From Leucaena leucocephala (taxonomy: Eukaryota > Streptophyta > Magnoliopsida > Fabales > Fabaceae): a DNA stretch of 64,000 nt. The stretch covers positions 10,132,848-10,196,847 of the forward strand of contig CM073527.1 of assembly GCA_037074615.1 (NCBI GenBank), written 5' to 3'. Of this stretch, positions 10,500 to 23,000 are shown in pieces (positions within the stretch are counted from its first letter, which is position 1; each line of letters opens with the position of its first letter). Below the pieces are notes generated by a model. That model had not been told where the DNA came from and searched no databases. It saw nothing but the letters and a program-made list of their open reading frames with translations. Both the position numbers and the translations under genes were made by a program.

Positions 10500-10825
10500 T
10501 TAAGATTTTTGGGCGTATCTGGAATCGTTTTCTCGACACACTAGATACGCACACGTAACCGGAGCACCCTGTATGGACTCTGGTTCGATTTCACAACAAA
10601 AGCACCGGAAGAAAATGCAGAAACAGAGCGTCAGAAACAGAGAAATATAAGTCCTGCCATATGCACCATTTCTGTCCGTGTATGTAGATATATATAGCCT
10701 GTGGGAGGGGAGTTAGATAACCGTATCTAACTCCCTCATTTCAAATTCAAACTTTCTCTTTCAACGGCTCTCTGTTTTCCCGGTCGGGTTTGATCCACCA
10801 TGGGTGGATCACCCATTTCCTTACA
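10500..10825 (-). repeat. Copia-1 5' LTR with promoter
   Basis: This LTR is the upstream one for the minus-strand element. Read on the minus strand it has a TATATATA box (10689-10696) about 130 bases into the LTR, and just before it a hairpin with perfect 12-base arms (10708-10719 and 10724-10735). Its terminal dinucleotide next to the primer-binding site is AA rather than CA, a small change from the other LTR. Confidence 0.93.
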
Positions 10826-10937
10826 GAATTAATTGACATCATTCAATTTTACATGGATTTGGGATGAAAACGGATGGCTTAATTGCCTATGATTCAGCAA
10901 TTTCATGGCCTAAATCACTTCTTCGTATGTGAGTTAA

Positions 10938-11143
10938 GGGTATGTTTGGATTAGTTTTTGGAGAATAGTTTCTAAAAAAAGTGAAAAAAGTGATTTTAAT
11001 AGCTAATAGCTTATGAAAAAATAAAAGAAAATTACTTCATGGAAAACCATGGTTTTAGCATAAATAATCAATTATTGGACTTTATGAGGTGTTTGGATGG
11101 TTTTTTTCAAAACCATGGTTTTGAGAATTATCCAAACATGATT
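10938..11143. mobile_element. MITE-like element in the GH17 intron (MITE-2)
   Basis: The left end GGGTATGTTTGGATTAG (10938-10954) and right end TTATCCAAACATGATT (about 11128-11143) are imperfect inverted repeats. The first 35 bases match the reverse complement of the right arm of MITE-1 closely (GTTTGGATTAGYTTTTGGAG). It contains AAAACCATGGTTTT palindromes at about 11043 and 11109. The target duplication is not clear. Confidence 0.45.
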
Positions 11144-11841
11144 GAAATATCATCAACTTTGGTCATCCATCATAGGAACAAATTGGGATGGAATGACTTG
11201 ATTGCATTATTTCTAAATGTTGAAAATAATATTGAATCAATTAGAACTGGAAAGACCAAATTAGGACTTTTACGGTACTGGAGAAACTGAAAATGTATCT
11301 AGTAGAAGCTCTGAGCTCAATGGTTTTCCAGCCCTTGACCATTCGGGCCACGTCAGTCATCCAACTTGCTAGCTAGCAATTTTCCAAGGGGCAGTTAATG
11401 TCAACAGTTTCCATGGTCTAATATTTAGTTAGTTGACACAGTCAATTCTGATAAAGTTGGGGAAACCTGAAAAACGAGGCAATCTATCCCAATCAAGCTT
11501 ATGTTCTTACATAGAATTATGACAATACGAGTATTTTCTTCTCCATCTAATGTAGGTTAGAGATGACTAATACCATAAAAGCAGTTATCTGATGTAATGC
11601 CTGACCAACTCAATATGTAAATATCTAATTATCCATATTACCGCTTCAGGGTTGTAAGCTATTTCTGAAATTTATCTATTAAGATAACAACAGATTATGA
11701 TTTCTGAAGAACAAAAGTTTACAACTCACTTCCTTATGGAACAGTAGAATCGATACTTTTCTTTCTATTATATTTTTTGTGGTCTGTATAGATTATTTTG
11801 ATTATCTGCGGGCCTCTAAACTCTCTTTTGACTTGTGACAG

Positions 11842-12952
11842 GTATATAGCGGTTGGAAATGAGCCATTTCTGACAAGTTATAATGGTCAATTTCAGAACT
11901 TGGTCATGCCTGCAATACTCAATGTACAACAGTCTTTAGTTAAAGCTAATCTTGCTGGTTATGTAAAATTAGTGGTACCCTGCAATGCAGATGCCTATGA
12001 GGCTACAGTTCCTTCTCAAGGTACATTCCGTCCTGAACTGACCCAAATTATAACTCAACTTATTCAGTTTCTCAATGCGAATGGTTCCCCATTCGTAGTA
12101 AATATCTACCCATTTTTGAGCCTTTATGATAATGGTGATTTTCCCCAAGACTATGCATTCTTTGAGGGAACTACTCATCCAGTCACCGATGGCACCAACG
12201 TTTACACTAATGCATTTGATGGAAACTATGACACTTTAGTTGCAGCCCTCAATAAACTTGGATATGGTCAAATGCCTATAGTAATTGGGGAAATTGGTTG
12301 GCCATCTGATGGAGCTATTGGCGCAAATATTACTGCAGCAAGGGTTTTCAACCAAGGTCTCATAAAACATATCATAAGTAACAAAGGCACCCCCTTAAGG
12401 CCGGGTGCTCCTCCCATGGATGTTTATATATTCAGTCTGCTTGATGAAGGAGCAAAAAACACACTTCCTGGTAACTTTGAAAGACATTGGGGGATTTTTT
12501 CTTTTGATGGGCAGGCTAAGTATCCACTAAACCTTGGCCTTGGAAACAAGGAATTGAAGAATGCTAGGAATGTTGAGTATCTTCCTTCTAGATGGTGTGT
12601 TGCCAATCCTTCAACCGATCTGACAAAGGTGGCAAATCACATGAGAATTGCCTGTAGTGTTGCAGACTGCACAACACTTAACTATGGCGGTTCATGTAAT
12701 GAAATTGGGGAAAAGGGTAACATCTCATATGCTTTCAACAGTTACTATCAACTACAAATGCAAGATTCGCGAAGCTGTGATTACGATGGCCTTGGTATGG
12801 TGACTTTCCTAGATCCTTCAGTTGGGGATTGCCGTTTTCTTGTGGGAGTCACAGATAAAGGCTCAAATTCATCATGTTCTGAAACAGCAATTAACTGGTA
12901 TGTCCTAGTGTTATTTTTTATCCTACAATGGATGTTTTCCTTTTCTATATGA
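11842..12952 (+). CDS. Glucan endo-1,3-beta-glucosidase (GH17-X8, GPI-anchored), exon 2
   Basis: Second exon; the acceptor AG at 11840-11841 restores the frame with exon 1 (AG+G = Arg113) and the spliced product is 482 residues, the usual size for this plant clade. The GH17 acid/base Glu is in YIAVGNEP (E120) and the nucleophile Glu in VIGEIGWPSDG (E263). An X8/CBM43 callose-binding module starts at WCVANPS (about 364) and runs to about 447, with cysteines at 365, 384, 389, 398, 425 and 443. The protein ends in a hydrophobic tail (about 464-482) after a Ser/Asn-rich stretch, which suggests a GPI-anchor signal. By family knowledge such proteins act at the plasma membrane, wall or plasmodesmata on callose. 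No stop or frameshift is seen. A short extra 3' exon cannot be fully excluded. Confidence 0.93.
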
Positions 12953-15764
12953 TCAAGAGGTTTCATTAGTGGGTTTTTCATGGTCCCCTCTTCTGAAACT
13001 AACAGAAACCTAGGATAGGTGAGATTCATATCTTTATAATAGTCGATGTCAGAAATATTCAAAAGCATTCTTGGATACTGTAGTCCAGCTTATGATGTGA
13101 CTGAGGGATTGTATCATGAGAGATGGTGAGTACTGTGTATTAACGGAGGAGAGAGGACATTTCCTTCCTGGTATAATATATATTGCTTTAGTCCTAGATC
13201 CAGTATTATAATATACTCCTTTAGTTTTTAATATAAAATTTATTTAATTAATTTGATTAGATTAAATTAGTTAATATAACTATTTTCCCCCCTAAAATAT
13301 CTTAATTATCTTCCTTAATTTCTGCATTCCCTCTCTTCATTATTGTTAAGAGAGTATCAATATAGGTGATTTGAAAAAAATATATAAATATAAAAAATAT
13401 ATCTTAATTTAGCACTAAGATTAATTAGAGTTTGATTTTAGTATCCTAGTCCTCAGGCAGGAAATGAAGATGCAAGATCGTTAATTACAACAAATTACAT
13501 TCTCAATTGGGGCCTAGGCCGACCGTTAATCTTTATAAATTAAATGTGTGGAGTAAAACAGTCTGTCTTACAACATTATCAAAATATTATAAGTAGAATG
13601 GATTTGAACTAATTGAGGCCAACTCACATTGTAAGGGTAAGGTAGAAAATGGATGTGTTATAGACACTATACTACTACTACAAACACATCAGAGACTAGT
13701 AAGAAAATATTCGAGGAGTTGGTATTAACTCTAAATATAAAAATTATTTTTGATAATTATCAATTGTTTTTTAAATTAATTTTCCCTTAATAATAATAAA
13801 AAAATAGAAAGAAGGATTAAAGAAGATAATTATAATATTTTTTAAAAAATATGTAATATTAATTAATTTATATAATTAAATTAAATTAATTAAATATATT
13901 ATATATTAATAACTAGAAGAGTATTTTTCACTTACTTTTCATCATATTTACAAATCCCATTCCTTGAGAAAATTAAGTGACGTTGTCTTAACTTGCCATG
14001 ATGATTCCTGAATAACTTCCAAAAGTACATCAAATACTATAAAATATGGGGAGTCTTCGGTTCGGTTCAGGTTCAAAACCTTATCATGAGGCACATATAT
14101 ATTTTAATATTCCTATTCAATAAGGATGAATTGGCCTTTTTTTTCTTTCTTTTTTTACTTTCTTTCTTATCCCTAAATGGGATGATTATCTAGTTATACA
14201 TAGAAAGGAATATGGACAATTTGCGGTCCCAAATTAAGTGCAAATAGTGAAGTTAAAGAGAAATAAAGATAAATAAGAATGAAGGCCTTATGGCTAACAC
14301 TAAAATCATTTTGAAAAGTCTACAGTAATTGGGGTTTAGTCAATTAATAGATACTCTAAACTTACCTAAAGGAAAAGATAAAATAGAGGGTGGAAAAACT
14401 CATGCAACTTGACCCGTTCCCCCTGTTGCGCTCTTTCTAATGTATGATCGTATTGGGGAAAACCAAACTTTTATGAGGCAAAGTCATGCCTTTTCTACAA
14501 TCTTTTTATGACCAATGCACAAGATATTGATTAAAAATAACGAGGATAAAAAGCGTTAAAGGCTTAAAGCATGTTGTCAAAGAACTTGAAAAGGAATATG
14601 GAATTTTCCCCTTTTATGTTATGAGAGGTCCAGGAAGCCAATCTTTATCTTATAGGTAATTATAATTTTGGGATATGCAATTGACTTTCTCCAAGTAATT
14701 TATTTGATTTGCAATAATTTTTTTTTTACATTAAAGGGTCAGGCTATCTTTTCATTTGCATGGTATTAAAATCTAATCCGGGTTAGCCGGTCAAACTAAG
14801 GAATTAAGGAACTATTTTTTCTTGCCTAGTTTAGTTAAGAGTTTTGGATGAGTAGACCATATTGAATTTTATTTTTTTCCTTTTGTTGAATTGGAAATGA
14901 TACGATTTTTAGACAAAAAAACAATTCATGAAATTTTAGCTTTAGAAAATTTCTTTTGTTGGATTATGTGGTTTATACATGAATGTTTTTTTATTTATAC
15001 ATTAATATCTATTTTATTTAAATATTATTCTTTTTAAAATTATATATGAATATTTTTTTGTAATTTTAATTAAATTATATTACTTTAATAATAATATGAT
15101 TGACTGTAGTACGGTTGGACCAGTAACTCTTAAACTCCTCTTTTGGATCAATTTAATAACCGCTATGATTTTCAATACCTTACTCATTTGATGTATTCAA
15201 TTATAATTTCCATTTAATTTTGGTTTAGTGTTCTACTTCAAAAGTAAAACACGATCAGTATTATATTCAAGTATGTTTTACATGAAGTTCTTTATACAAT
15301 TATATCCCAAAAAGATTTGGTCGTTTTCAATATCCAATGAGGCATTGTAAATTTGTAAGGTTCATTGTAAATTATCAGGTTAAACTTGTGATCATAGAAA
15401 GAAAATTAAATGGTATCAGATTATAATAGATGATTTTTTTAATTTTAAGATCAAGTAGAAAAAGCTTAATAATTTTAAATAAGCCTTGGATTTAAATATT
15501 GTAAATAGGGGAAAAATATTTGAAGGCAAATACATTTTAAATCCAAATAATTTGATATAATTCTTTTCCTTATAAAAGTAGGGGAGAGAAATCTTCCAGA
15601 CTTTCAGATCGACTATTATGTTCCTATATTTATATATCTCAACATTATATACTATCATTTTCCCCCTCCTAAATAAAAGTGTTGAGATTTATACACTATT
15701 GGTTGGGCTTGAGTAATCATATTTGGATCCTTTAACAATATAAATTATTGGCCTAGGATTTCAG
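12953..15764. other. Intergenic AT-rich region downstream of GH17
   Basis: No gene is recognised. It must contain the GH17 3' UTR and poly(A) signals near its start, but none can be picked with confidence. Very AT-rich palindromic stretches occur at about 13850-13910. A dispersed repeat copy lies at 13190-13450. Confidence 0.5.
13190..13450 (-). repeat. Dispersed repeat, inverted relative of 59943-60246
   Basis: The reverse complement shares blocks with 59943-60246: TATTGATACTCT followed by TTAACAATAAT, then AAGATAATTA and a TTAAATTAGTTAA-type core in the same order. Similarity is clear in the centre but the ends are vague. It is probably a MITE-like family without coding capacity. Confidence 0.5.
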
Positions 15765-15906
15765 ATGCACCTGTCATTAGTTCACTTACTTCAGGTACCC
15801 ACATGGCAACTCGGCACCGTTACTAGACTTAGGTTTCTAGTACATAGCAAATGCACACAAGACAGGAGAAGAGAGAGTTTCTATCTTGCCAAAGAGAAGA
15901 GAGCAA

Positions 15907-16467
15907 TCACACATAGCACTGCATACTGCTTAGATGATCTGCAACGTGATTCACCTTTCTAATCCTATCCCTTACTTCTATATCAAACTCTTGAAGCAGT
16001 AGCATCCACCATAGAAGTCTTGGCTTAGATTTTGTTTTAGGGAACAAGTACTTGACTGTTGCATGATCTGTATAAACTACAACTCTGGAGTTAATGAGAT
16101 ATGCTCTGAATTTATCCAAAGCCATTACAATTGCAAACAATTCTTTCTTAGTAGTGGTATAATTAATTTGAGTAGCATCAAGTGTCTTAGAGGCATAGGC
16201 AATCACCCTAGATAAATTATCTTCCTCTTGTCCTATCATAGCTCCCACAACGCAATTGGAAGCATCACATGATAGTTCAAAAGGAAGATCCCAATTTGGT
16301 GAAGTTAGGATAGGTGGAGAAACCAACCTATCATTTAATTTTTCAAAAGCCTCTTTGCAATCAGTAGAAAAAATAAATTTAGTGTCCTTTTGAAGAAGTT
16401 TTGAGAGTGGCAAAGCAATTTTACTAAAGTCTTTAATGAATCTTCTGTAAAATCCAATGTGTCCCAA
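15907..16467 (-). pseudogene. Athila-like RNase H domain (186 aa)
   Basis: Open frame for the RT-connection and RNase H (RNase_H-like RT_RNaseH_2 type) of the gypsy polyprotein: GFYRRFIKDFSKIALPL, then LSCDASNCVVGAMIGQ (D of the active site), YASKTLDATQINYTTTKKELFAIV (E) and VYTDHATVKYLF (D). It ends in HVADHLSSMQ, corresponding to the end of RNase H, after which family similarity stops. The frame is separate from the RT frame to its right because of short breaks. Confidence 0.85.
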
Positions 16468-16473
16468 AAAAGA

Positions 16474-17432
16474 TCAAAGTTCTTTTAAAGTTGTGGGGCA
16501 GGGCAATGAGGAAATGACTTCAATTTTTGCTTTATCCACCTCAATCCCCTTGCTAGATATAAAATATTCAAATACTATTCCATGGTCAACCATGAAATGG
16601 CTCTTTTCAAAGTTCAAAGCTAATTTTTTCTCAATACATCTAGCAAGGATGTTATCAAGGCTTTCTAGACACTCATCAAAAGAATTTCCATATATAGTAA
16701 AATTGTCTATGAACACATCCATGCATTTTTCAATGAAATCAGCAAATATAGAAAGCATATACCGCTAAAATGTGCCCAGAGCATTACACATACCAAATAG
16801 CATTCTTTTATAGGCATATGTACCAAAGGGACATGTAAATGTGGTCTTTTCCTGGTCTCTCGGGTCTATTAGAATATGGAAATATCCTGAATATCCATTT
16901 ATGAAACAATAATGGCTTTTCCCTACTAATCTCTCAAGAATTTGATCAATAAAAGGTAAGGGGAAATGATCTTTCCTAGTAGAATCGTTCAACTTCCTAT
17001 AATCAATACAAACCCTTCATGAATTTTGCACTCCAGTAGGTATCAATTCATCATTCTCATTCTTGACTACCGTCAATCTACTCTTTTTAGGCACTACATG
17101 CATAAGAGATACCCATTCACTATCTAAAATAGCATATATGATTCCTGCCTTTAACAATTTACTAATTTCCTTCCTAACCACATCAGAGATTAATGGATTT
17201 AACTTCTTTGGGGTTGTTTAATTGGCTTGGAATCTTCACTCAGCAGAATCCTATGGGTACAAATAGTTGCATCTATCCCTTTTATATAAGCTAATTGCCA
17301 ACCCAAGGCCTCTCTATTCTTTCTAAGCACATTTAATAACCTAGCCTCTTCACTAACAATCAAAGAACTGGAAATTATGACTGGCAATTTCGAGTTTAGC
17401 TCAACGTAAGCATACTTTAGGTTAGTATGCAA
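16474..17432 (-). pseudogene. Athila-like reverse transcriptase, broken
   Basis: Three minus frames cover the RT in order: 17432-17199 (LRKNREALGWQLAYIKGIDA), 16992-16765 (DHFPLPFIDQILERLVGKSHY to FGMCNALGTF) and 16758-16474 (FIDNFTIYGNSFDECL to DKAKIEVI). Between 17198 and 16993 the frame can be followed with stops (family block VPKK...NENDELIPT). The catalytic FxDD-type box reads FIDNF: the second Asp is Asn, so besides the stops the polymerase site itself is altered. Confidence 0.85.
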
Positions 17433-17800
17433 ATCTTTTAACTCTAATTATAGGGGTTAGACAATAAAAGGGATCAAATAAGGGGAATAATTTAAATTAG
17501 AAATACTCCCTTTTATAGATCCTTGGAGGTTGCGTATATATGATTCAGTAAGATATTCCATCTTGTTTGTAGTCTCTTCAGGAGTTGCCCCATCTTATGT
17601 TGGTCCACAGCTACAACATATTTAAGATCATACTCTCTCAGTCCTGTATCATTATTGGAGATCAAATCATTTAAGGTATGAGATGTAATTTTGGAATGAG
17701 AATGAGATTGAGAAGAGTTAGAATGTATTGGCCTTTTAACCAAAGCAGTGGAGTGGAGAATTGAAGGATGTTGGAGTTCCCTGATTGCATCTGGCATTTA

Positions 17801-18066
17801 TGGTCGTGACCTTTTAACTTCTCGTCGCGACTCCAGTTGACAGGGTGTCATGACTTGTTCATCTTTTAGTCCTGACTTTGGGTCAGAGAAGGGCTCTCCC
17901 TTAGCAGATTGATATTTAGTCGTGACATCTTCATCTTCGTGTCGCCACTAATAGTCTTTGGAATTTTATGTCGTGACCATAATGCCATTTGGTTGTGACT
18001 CAGCTTCACAGTGTGTCTCATATTAATGTTTTATCGTGATAGGGAGGTCATTTGTTTGTGACCTTG
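17801..18066. repeat. Cluster A of GTCGTGAC/GTCGCGAC motifs (in Athila-like element)
   Basis: Within 265 bases the octamer-like word TCGTGAC or TCGCGAC/TCATGAC/TTGTGAC recurs about ten times at irregular 15-45 base spacing. It lies between the protease and the RT, where the translated frame is lost. The same motif type clusters at 24461-24850, 31262-31480 and 32662-32770. Confidence 0.65.
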
Positions 18067-18445
18067 GGCTACAGAAATTTGACCCTTCTTCAATCATTGT
18101 ACTTCCAGCTTCTAGAACATCTTGGGATCCTACAAGATCACTCAACAAACCTTTTGCAAACATGTTATCTCTATCATTATCATGTAAACTTAGTTCATGT
18201 TCATCCCTAGTCTCTTTAACAGCATAATCAATGGCATTCAAAGTAGTAAAAGTAGAACTATCAGGAAGAAATTTTATTGCTTCATTCATGTTGAAGGTTA
18301 CCACATGCTCTCCAACTCCATTGTGATGGAACTATGCTTCATACTAATGATGTTCTTGGAAGCTTGGGATTAGAGTGATGTCATTTACTAACTCATTAGA
18401 CATATTCAAAACATAAAAATCAGCTGGGAACACTAAGTCCTTGAC

Positions 18446-18814
18446 CTATACTAGAATATCCTCAAGGATTCCCTTAAGATACCTAGTTGATCTATCAGCT
18501 AATTGGAGCACTAACTTTGTGTCTCTAAGGTTGTTGAAACCTAAAACTTGATATACTGACCAAGGCATTACATTAATGGCTACCCCTAGATCTAGTAACG
18601 CTCCCTTATTAGTAATATTTCCAATAGTGCATGGGATTATGTAGGATCCTGGGTCTTGGCACTTAAGAGGTAGTTCAACCTTAAATAGTGATGACACATT
18701 AGCACTCACCTGGATTCTATCAAGAGGCCTAAACTTCTTTTTATCAGCACATGGTTCTTTAATTTTTTTTTGCATATTTAGGGTTTCTCTTGAGGAACTC
18801 AACCAAAGGGACAT
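18446..18814 (-). pseudogene. Athila-like aspartic protease region
   Basis: Minus frame of 122 residues containing the retropepsin signature of this lineage: CTIGNITNKGALLDLGVAINVMP around residues 62-84, with the catalytic Asp in LLDLG, followed by QLADRSTRYLKGILEDILV. It overlaps, in another frame, the gag C-terminal part to its right, showing a frameshift near 18780. Confidence 0.8.
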
Positions 18815-20080
18815 TTATTTCTAACTTGTTGAATAGAGTATAAGCATCTTTTGCAAAGTCAGGGTCAATTTTTTTTCCAGTAAAGTAAGAGTTAGGAAAA
18901 GGAAGATCTTTTATACTTACCTCCTTACCTTTGTGTATAGAAGCTCCTTGCTTGTTCGACTCTGGCTTCTCCTCAGGTTGCTTTCCTTTATAGCCTGGAC
19001 TTGGTACTATTGCTGCTTCTTCTCGTAGCTCTTGTATCTCCACTTAAGCTTGTGAGTTCTCTTCTTGGGGTGGCTTCTTTATTATAAGCTGTTGTTCTTC
19101 AGCACTTTCAGATTTCCCAATTTGCACCTGTGGCAGAGATGAATTCTCAAATTCAGCATCTTCCACATCCTGCTTTAGTGTATCAGTTTTCTTAAAATGC
19201 ACCTTTCTGCCATTTTAGGGTGATATAGCATTCATACGCCTCGGATTAATGATGGTGTTCGAAGGTATACTGTCACTATTCTTTCCTTGAATGTCACCTC
19301 CTTGGAATTGATTTGGCCTATCACCCCTACCTAAAGTTTGGGCGGTCTCTCTAACTAGGGTTGTATGTGTTAGAGTATAGGTCTCTCTTCTGGTATTTAT
19401 TATCCCTCCCTTGATATATTGTTGCCACTTCTTCATACTGTCTATCATATGTACTGGTAGCATGCATCATAGAACCACATGATTCACATTTTGTAACCAA
19501 GGCTTGCGAGGTACCTATTGCATGAACTTATTTTGTGGAATGCAGCTCTCTTTCAATCAGATTCATCCTCTTCTCCATTTTGTTTCCTAAGGCTACTATT
19601 TTTACTAAGATCTCTTTTGAATTACCCTAAGATGATATGGGTATTCTCCTTGGATCCACTGTCTGATGGTCTTCATTGGCCATTTTCTGGAATAACTCCC
19701 AACTAGCTTGTGGGGTCTTATCTCTCAAGGTTCCATTTACTGCAGCATTCAAGGAAACCTAATTATGAGGAAGTATACCATCAAAGAAAATGTCTATTAA
19801 ATCAGCCTTAGTCATATTGTGGTGAGGGCATTGAGCTAATAAGTTAAGAAACCTTGTCCAATACTCATGTATAGATTCCCCATCCTGTTGTAGAATATTA
19901 GTGATCTCCTTCTTCATTCGGGTGGTCTTTGAAGCTAGCAAAAACTGTTCAAGATACGTTGATTTTAGCTGATCCTATGTAAGAGTGGAGAAATGAGTTG
20001 GCAGATTGTATAGCCACTCCTTAGCCTTCCCTTCCAAGGTAAAATGGAAACACCTCCTTAAGACATTGTCCAGTGCAGTC
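18759..20080 (-). pseudogene. Athila-like gag, 3' part
   Basis: Fragmented gag: 19941-19759 holds the retrotransposon gag core (EITNILQQDGESIHEYWTRF, then CPHHNMTKADLIDIFFDGI), a strong match to the Athila-type pattern. Further fragments at 19463-19215 and 19043-18759 are the low-complexity C-terminal region. Just left of 20080 the translation reads TLEGKAKEWLYNLP, which continues the gag piece at 30798-31186 once the nested element is removed. Confidence 0.8.
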
Positions 20081-23000
20081 TGTCATATCCTAAATTTACC
20101 ATATATGTATAATACTGATAGTGGAAAGAGGTTTGGAAAGGATTATGACGATGATTAGAAGAAATAAAAAAGGTTAAATGAGTCTTGAAGGAAGAGAGGG
20201 ACCTAAATAAAAATTTAAAAAGATTGGAGGCCGAAAGTCAAAGTAGAAGCAAAAGTCGTAATTATCAAAACTTTAGGGACCAAAATATAATTAAGCAAAA
20301 AGTCAGGGACCTAAATGTAATTATGAGAAAGTTGAACCGAAAAAGGCTAAAAAATGCCTATAATCAGATTAGACCCAACTTTTACCAGTAGATAGACAAA
20401 ATTTTTCAGGTCAGTTTAAAGAGATACAGAATTTTGATTTGAGGTCCCGATTAATTGATATAAATTCCTGAAGTAAGAAGGAATTATTATAGTATTTTTT
20501 AAACCTCAAAATAAGATGAAACCTTACAGTAAATTTCTATATTTAATATAAGAATTTATAAAATTAATAGAGTTAGAAAACGAATATTGTAGAATTCTAA
20601 CAGGATTTTACAGTAAAATAAAATACCCGATAAATATGGTTGAGAGAGATTCCTTGGGAATTGTGCCATAAATACAATGAGCCCATACCAAGGCCCAATA
20701 AGGTGATAAGACAGTTAAGTGGGACAGAGTCCAGAATAACCCTGGAAAAGTGTGAAATTATGAAAATGCCCTTATACAGCCAGATTGTACTAATGATGGA
20801 TGGAGGGCATTTTAGTCATTTTAGATAGCCCAAAAACGTGTAAGATAGTATAAAGATGATAAGTTAGAGTTAGTATATGCCCTGAGGCAGTATAAAGGGG
20901 TGTGAAATGACAATTATGCCCTTAGGGTTACTATAGTGCAAGAAAGGACACCAAGGGTATTTTGGTCATTTTCCCAGGGATGGATGGCAGATAAATACTC
21001 ATTCTGACAATGTAAATGGTATGAGAAACCTAGACATTGATTTCCAGGACAAAATATATATCTTGGAATATTATAAAAATTAGGAACATAAAACAGTCTA
21101 ATTTTTGGGAAACTGCTCTGATTAGTACCGGACTAGACTAGAATTTTTCTTATCAGTATATTTAACTTTTTCCAGCCAAACATGACCTTAAATGATGTCA
21201 TGCATGCATAAATACTAAGGCTTCTAGGGCAAGCTTGGTTCAAGAAGGAATATGGACCATTAGATCAAATAGTAACCAAATTAATCTTTGCCATCAATTT
21301 CCACTCAAATTTTTCTATAAATACCCCCTCATTTCAGACCTCATTCGGCATGCATGGGAACCATAGGGAAACTCTTGCAAAATTTCCATTCAACCAAGAA
21401 AGAAGCACACAACTTGAAGCAACAAGTAAGGTAATTATCTCCCTTATTCTTGAGCTTAATTATAGTAAGCTAGCTCTTGATTTTAAGGGGTTTTTGTGCC
21501 ATATTTCCCTTGTGGTTGCTACTGGAAGTGCTGTCCACATGTGAAAAGAATATGAGTTTTATTTTATGGATAGTTTAGGTAAGTTTAAACAAGCTAGAAT
21601 CAAGTGGTATATGCTTGGGAATTCAAGTATGCATGTAGTTAGAAGTTTATGTTCGTGGCTGATACTGTATGTGTCACTATTCACATTTTGGAATTTCATG
21701 ATTTTGATGCTTCCAATGAGTTTAAAATGGAAGATTGTGTGGGGATAAAGTAGGAGAACAAGTATTGGAAGCATTGGAATCAAAATGTGAATTTTTAGAA
21801 AATCAAGGGTTTACTTCGGTTTGGCACAGAATCTTATGATGTGATTTGAGTTTGGAAATTCTAGCTACATATTTGGATTCTACATGAAAAATTATGTGGG
21901 AATGAACTATGAGAATTTATTTTGGAAAGATGGAAGTATGAAACATAAAATAGAGAAGAATGGAAACTAGTGAAAACCTAGTCTTGGTGTTGTGTTCAAG
22001 TTGAGTTATAAATTGATGTTGCTTTGTAATGGCTAGGTTTTGACATTTGTGAAGTAAGGAAATCATCTCAAGAAGACTTGACCAAAGAAGTCAAAGAGGT
22101 AGCAAGAATACCTAACTATAGCTTCATGTATGCTTGACTGTATGTTTGCTTGTTGATTATGGTGTTTGGTTGAGTTTGAGAATATGCCAGCCTGTTGATG
22201 ATGAAGTATGAATGATTGCAACTCCTTACAACTTATGTCATGACAATATGTATGTTAGAGTTTGCTTATGTACCATTATGAAGTAGCTCCCATCTCATGA
22301 GAACATGTTAAGCATCCAATTAATCATGCATGATATTATAGTTTGTATACCTTGCTATTGGGATTTTCATGAAATCTCATTCTTTCCATATGTATAACGA
22401 TGTCATAGGAGCTAGATTCTTACAAGAAAAAAGGGTAAACATGTTAGTTGACAATATGGAAGGATGTGATAATGTGCATAGTGTATGATCATGTAGTTGT
22501 ATCCTGAGGCTGTGACATTATGACAATGATTATGATGCCTTAGCCAACGAGTTTGAACCTGAAATTTTGCATGATAATAGCTAAGATATAGATATTTAAA
22601 TGAACAGCAAGAATGCCCCAATGGGACAAGTATTCAATTTGTTATAATTTTTCTAAGTTGGAGTTAAAATCTGGAATAGAGATAAAGTAAACAACTAGAG
22701 GCAGTAATGTTCCAACATTAATTTCATATGGTAAACGAACGAGTTTTGCTATGAAATTTTATGAACTTAAAGAACACCTCTAGAGATTTAAATATATAGG
22801 TAACACAGTTCATTTGGATAAGTAACGAAAGAGAAATGAATTTTTGAAGTTAAGGCAAAGAAACTGGAACTTCCAGATTTTACCAAATGAACAGTATTTT
22901 TCAACGAATAAACTGATTTTATTGGGATAGTGGAATCTCAGTTTTATATTTTTCCCTCAAATTTCAATGAAATATCTTTCATTATAAATTGGAACCACCA

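Larger units (their letters stand above)
2955..10825 (-). mobile_element. Copia-1: near-complete Ty1-copia retrotransposon in the GH17 intron
   Basis: The element is bounded by two 326-bp LTRs and flanked by a perfect 5-bp target duplication GAATT (2950-2954 and 10826-10830). It is transcribed on the minus strand, opposite to the host gene: 5' LTR 10500-10825, primer-binding site beside it, a long leader with an extra acidic ORF, gag-PR-IN-RT-RNaseH, then the 3' LTR at 2955-3280. The order IN before RT defines Ty1-copia. The LTRs differ at about 11 of 326 positions by eye, so insertion is fairly recent. The polyprotein has one in-frame stop and a one-base shift, so this copy is probably not autonomous. 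Confidence 0.95.
2112..11841 (+). other. Giant phase-2 intron of the GH17 gene
   Basis: The intron has a GT donor at 2112 and AG acceptor at 11841. Of its 9,730 bases, 7,876 are Copia-1 plus one copy of its 5-bp target duplication; without them the intron would be about 1.85 kb. The unique parts, 2112-2949 and 10831-11841, are AT-rich and non-coding, apart from the MITE-like element at 10938-11143. A pyrimidine-rich stretch precedes the acceptor. Since both exons are intact, the gene is probably still spliced, but this is inference. Confidence 0.85.

Noticed and set aside
2112..11841. GH17 gene destroyed by the retrotransposon
   Set aside because: Insertion is within the intron, splice sites and frame are intact, and the joined length matches the family.
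15765..15906. Continuation of the Athila pol into integrase
   Set aside because: No integrase-like translation in any minus frame; similarity ends at the RNase H end.
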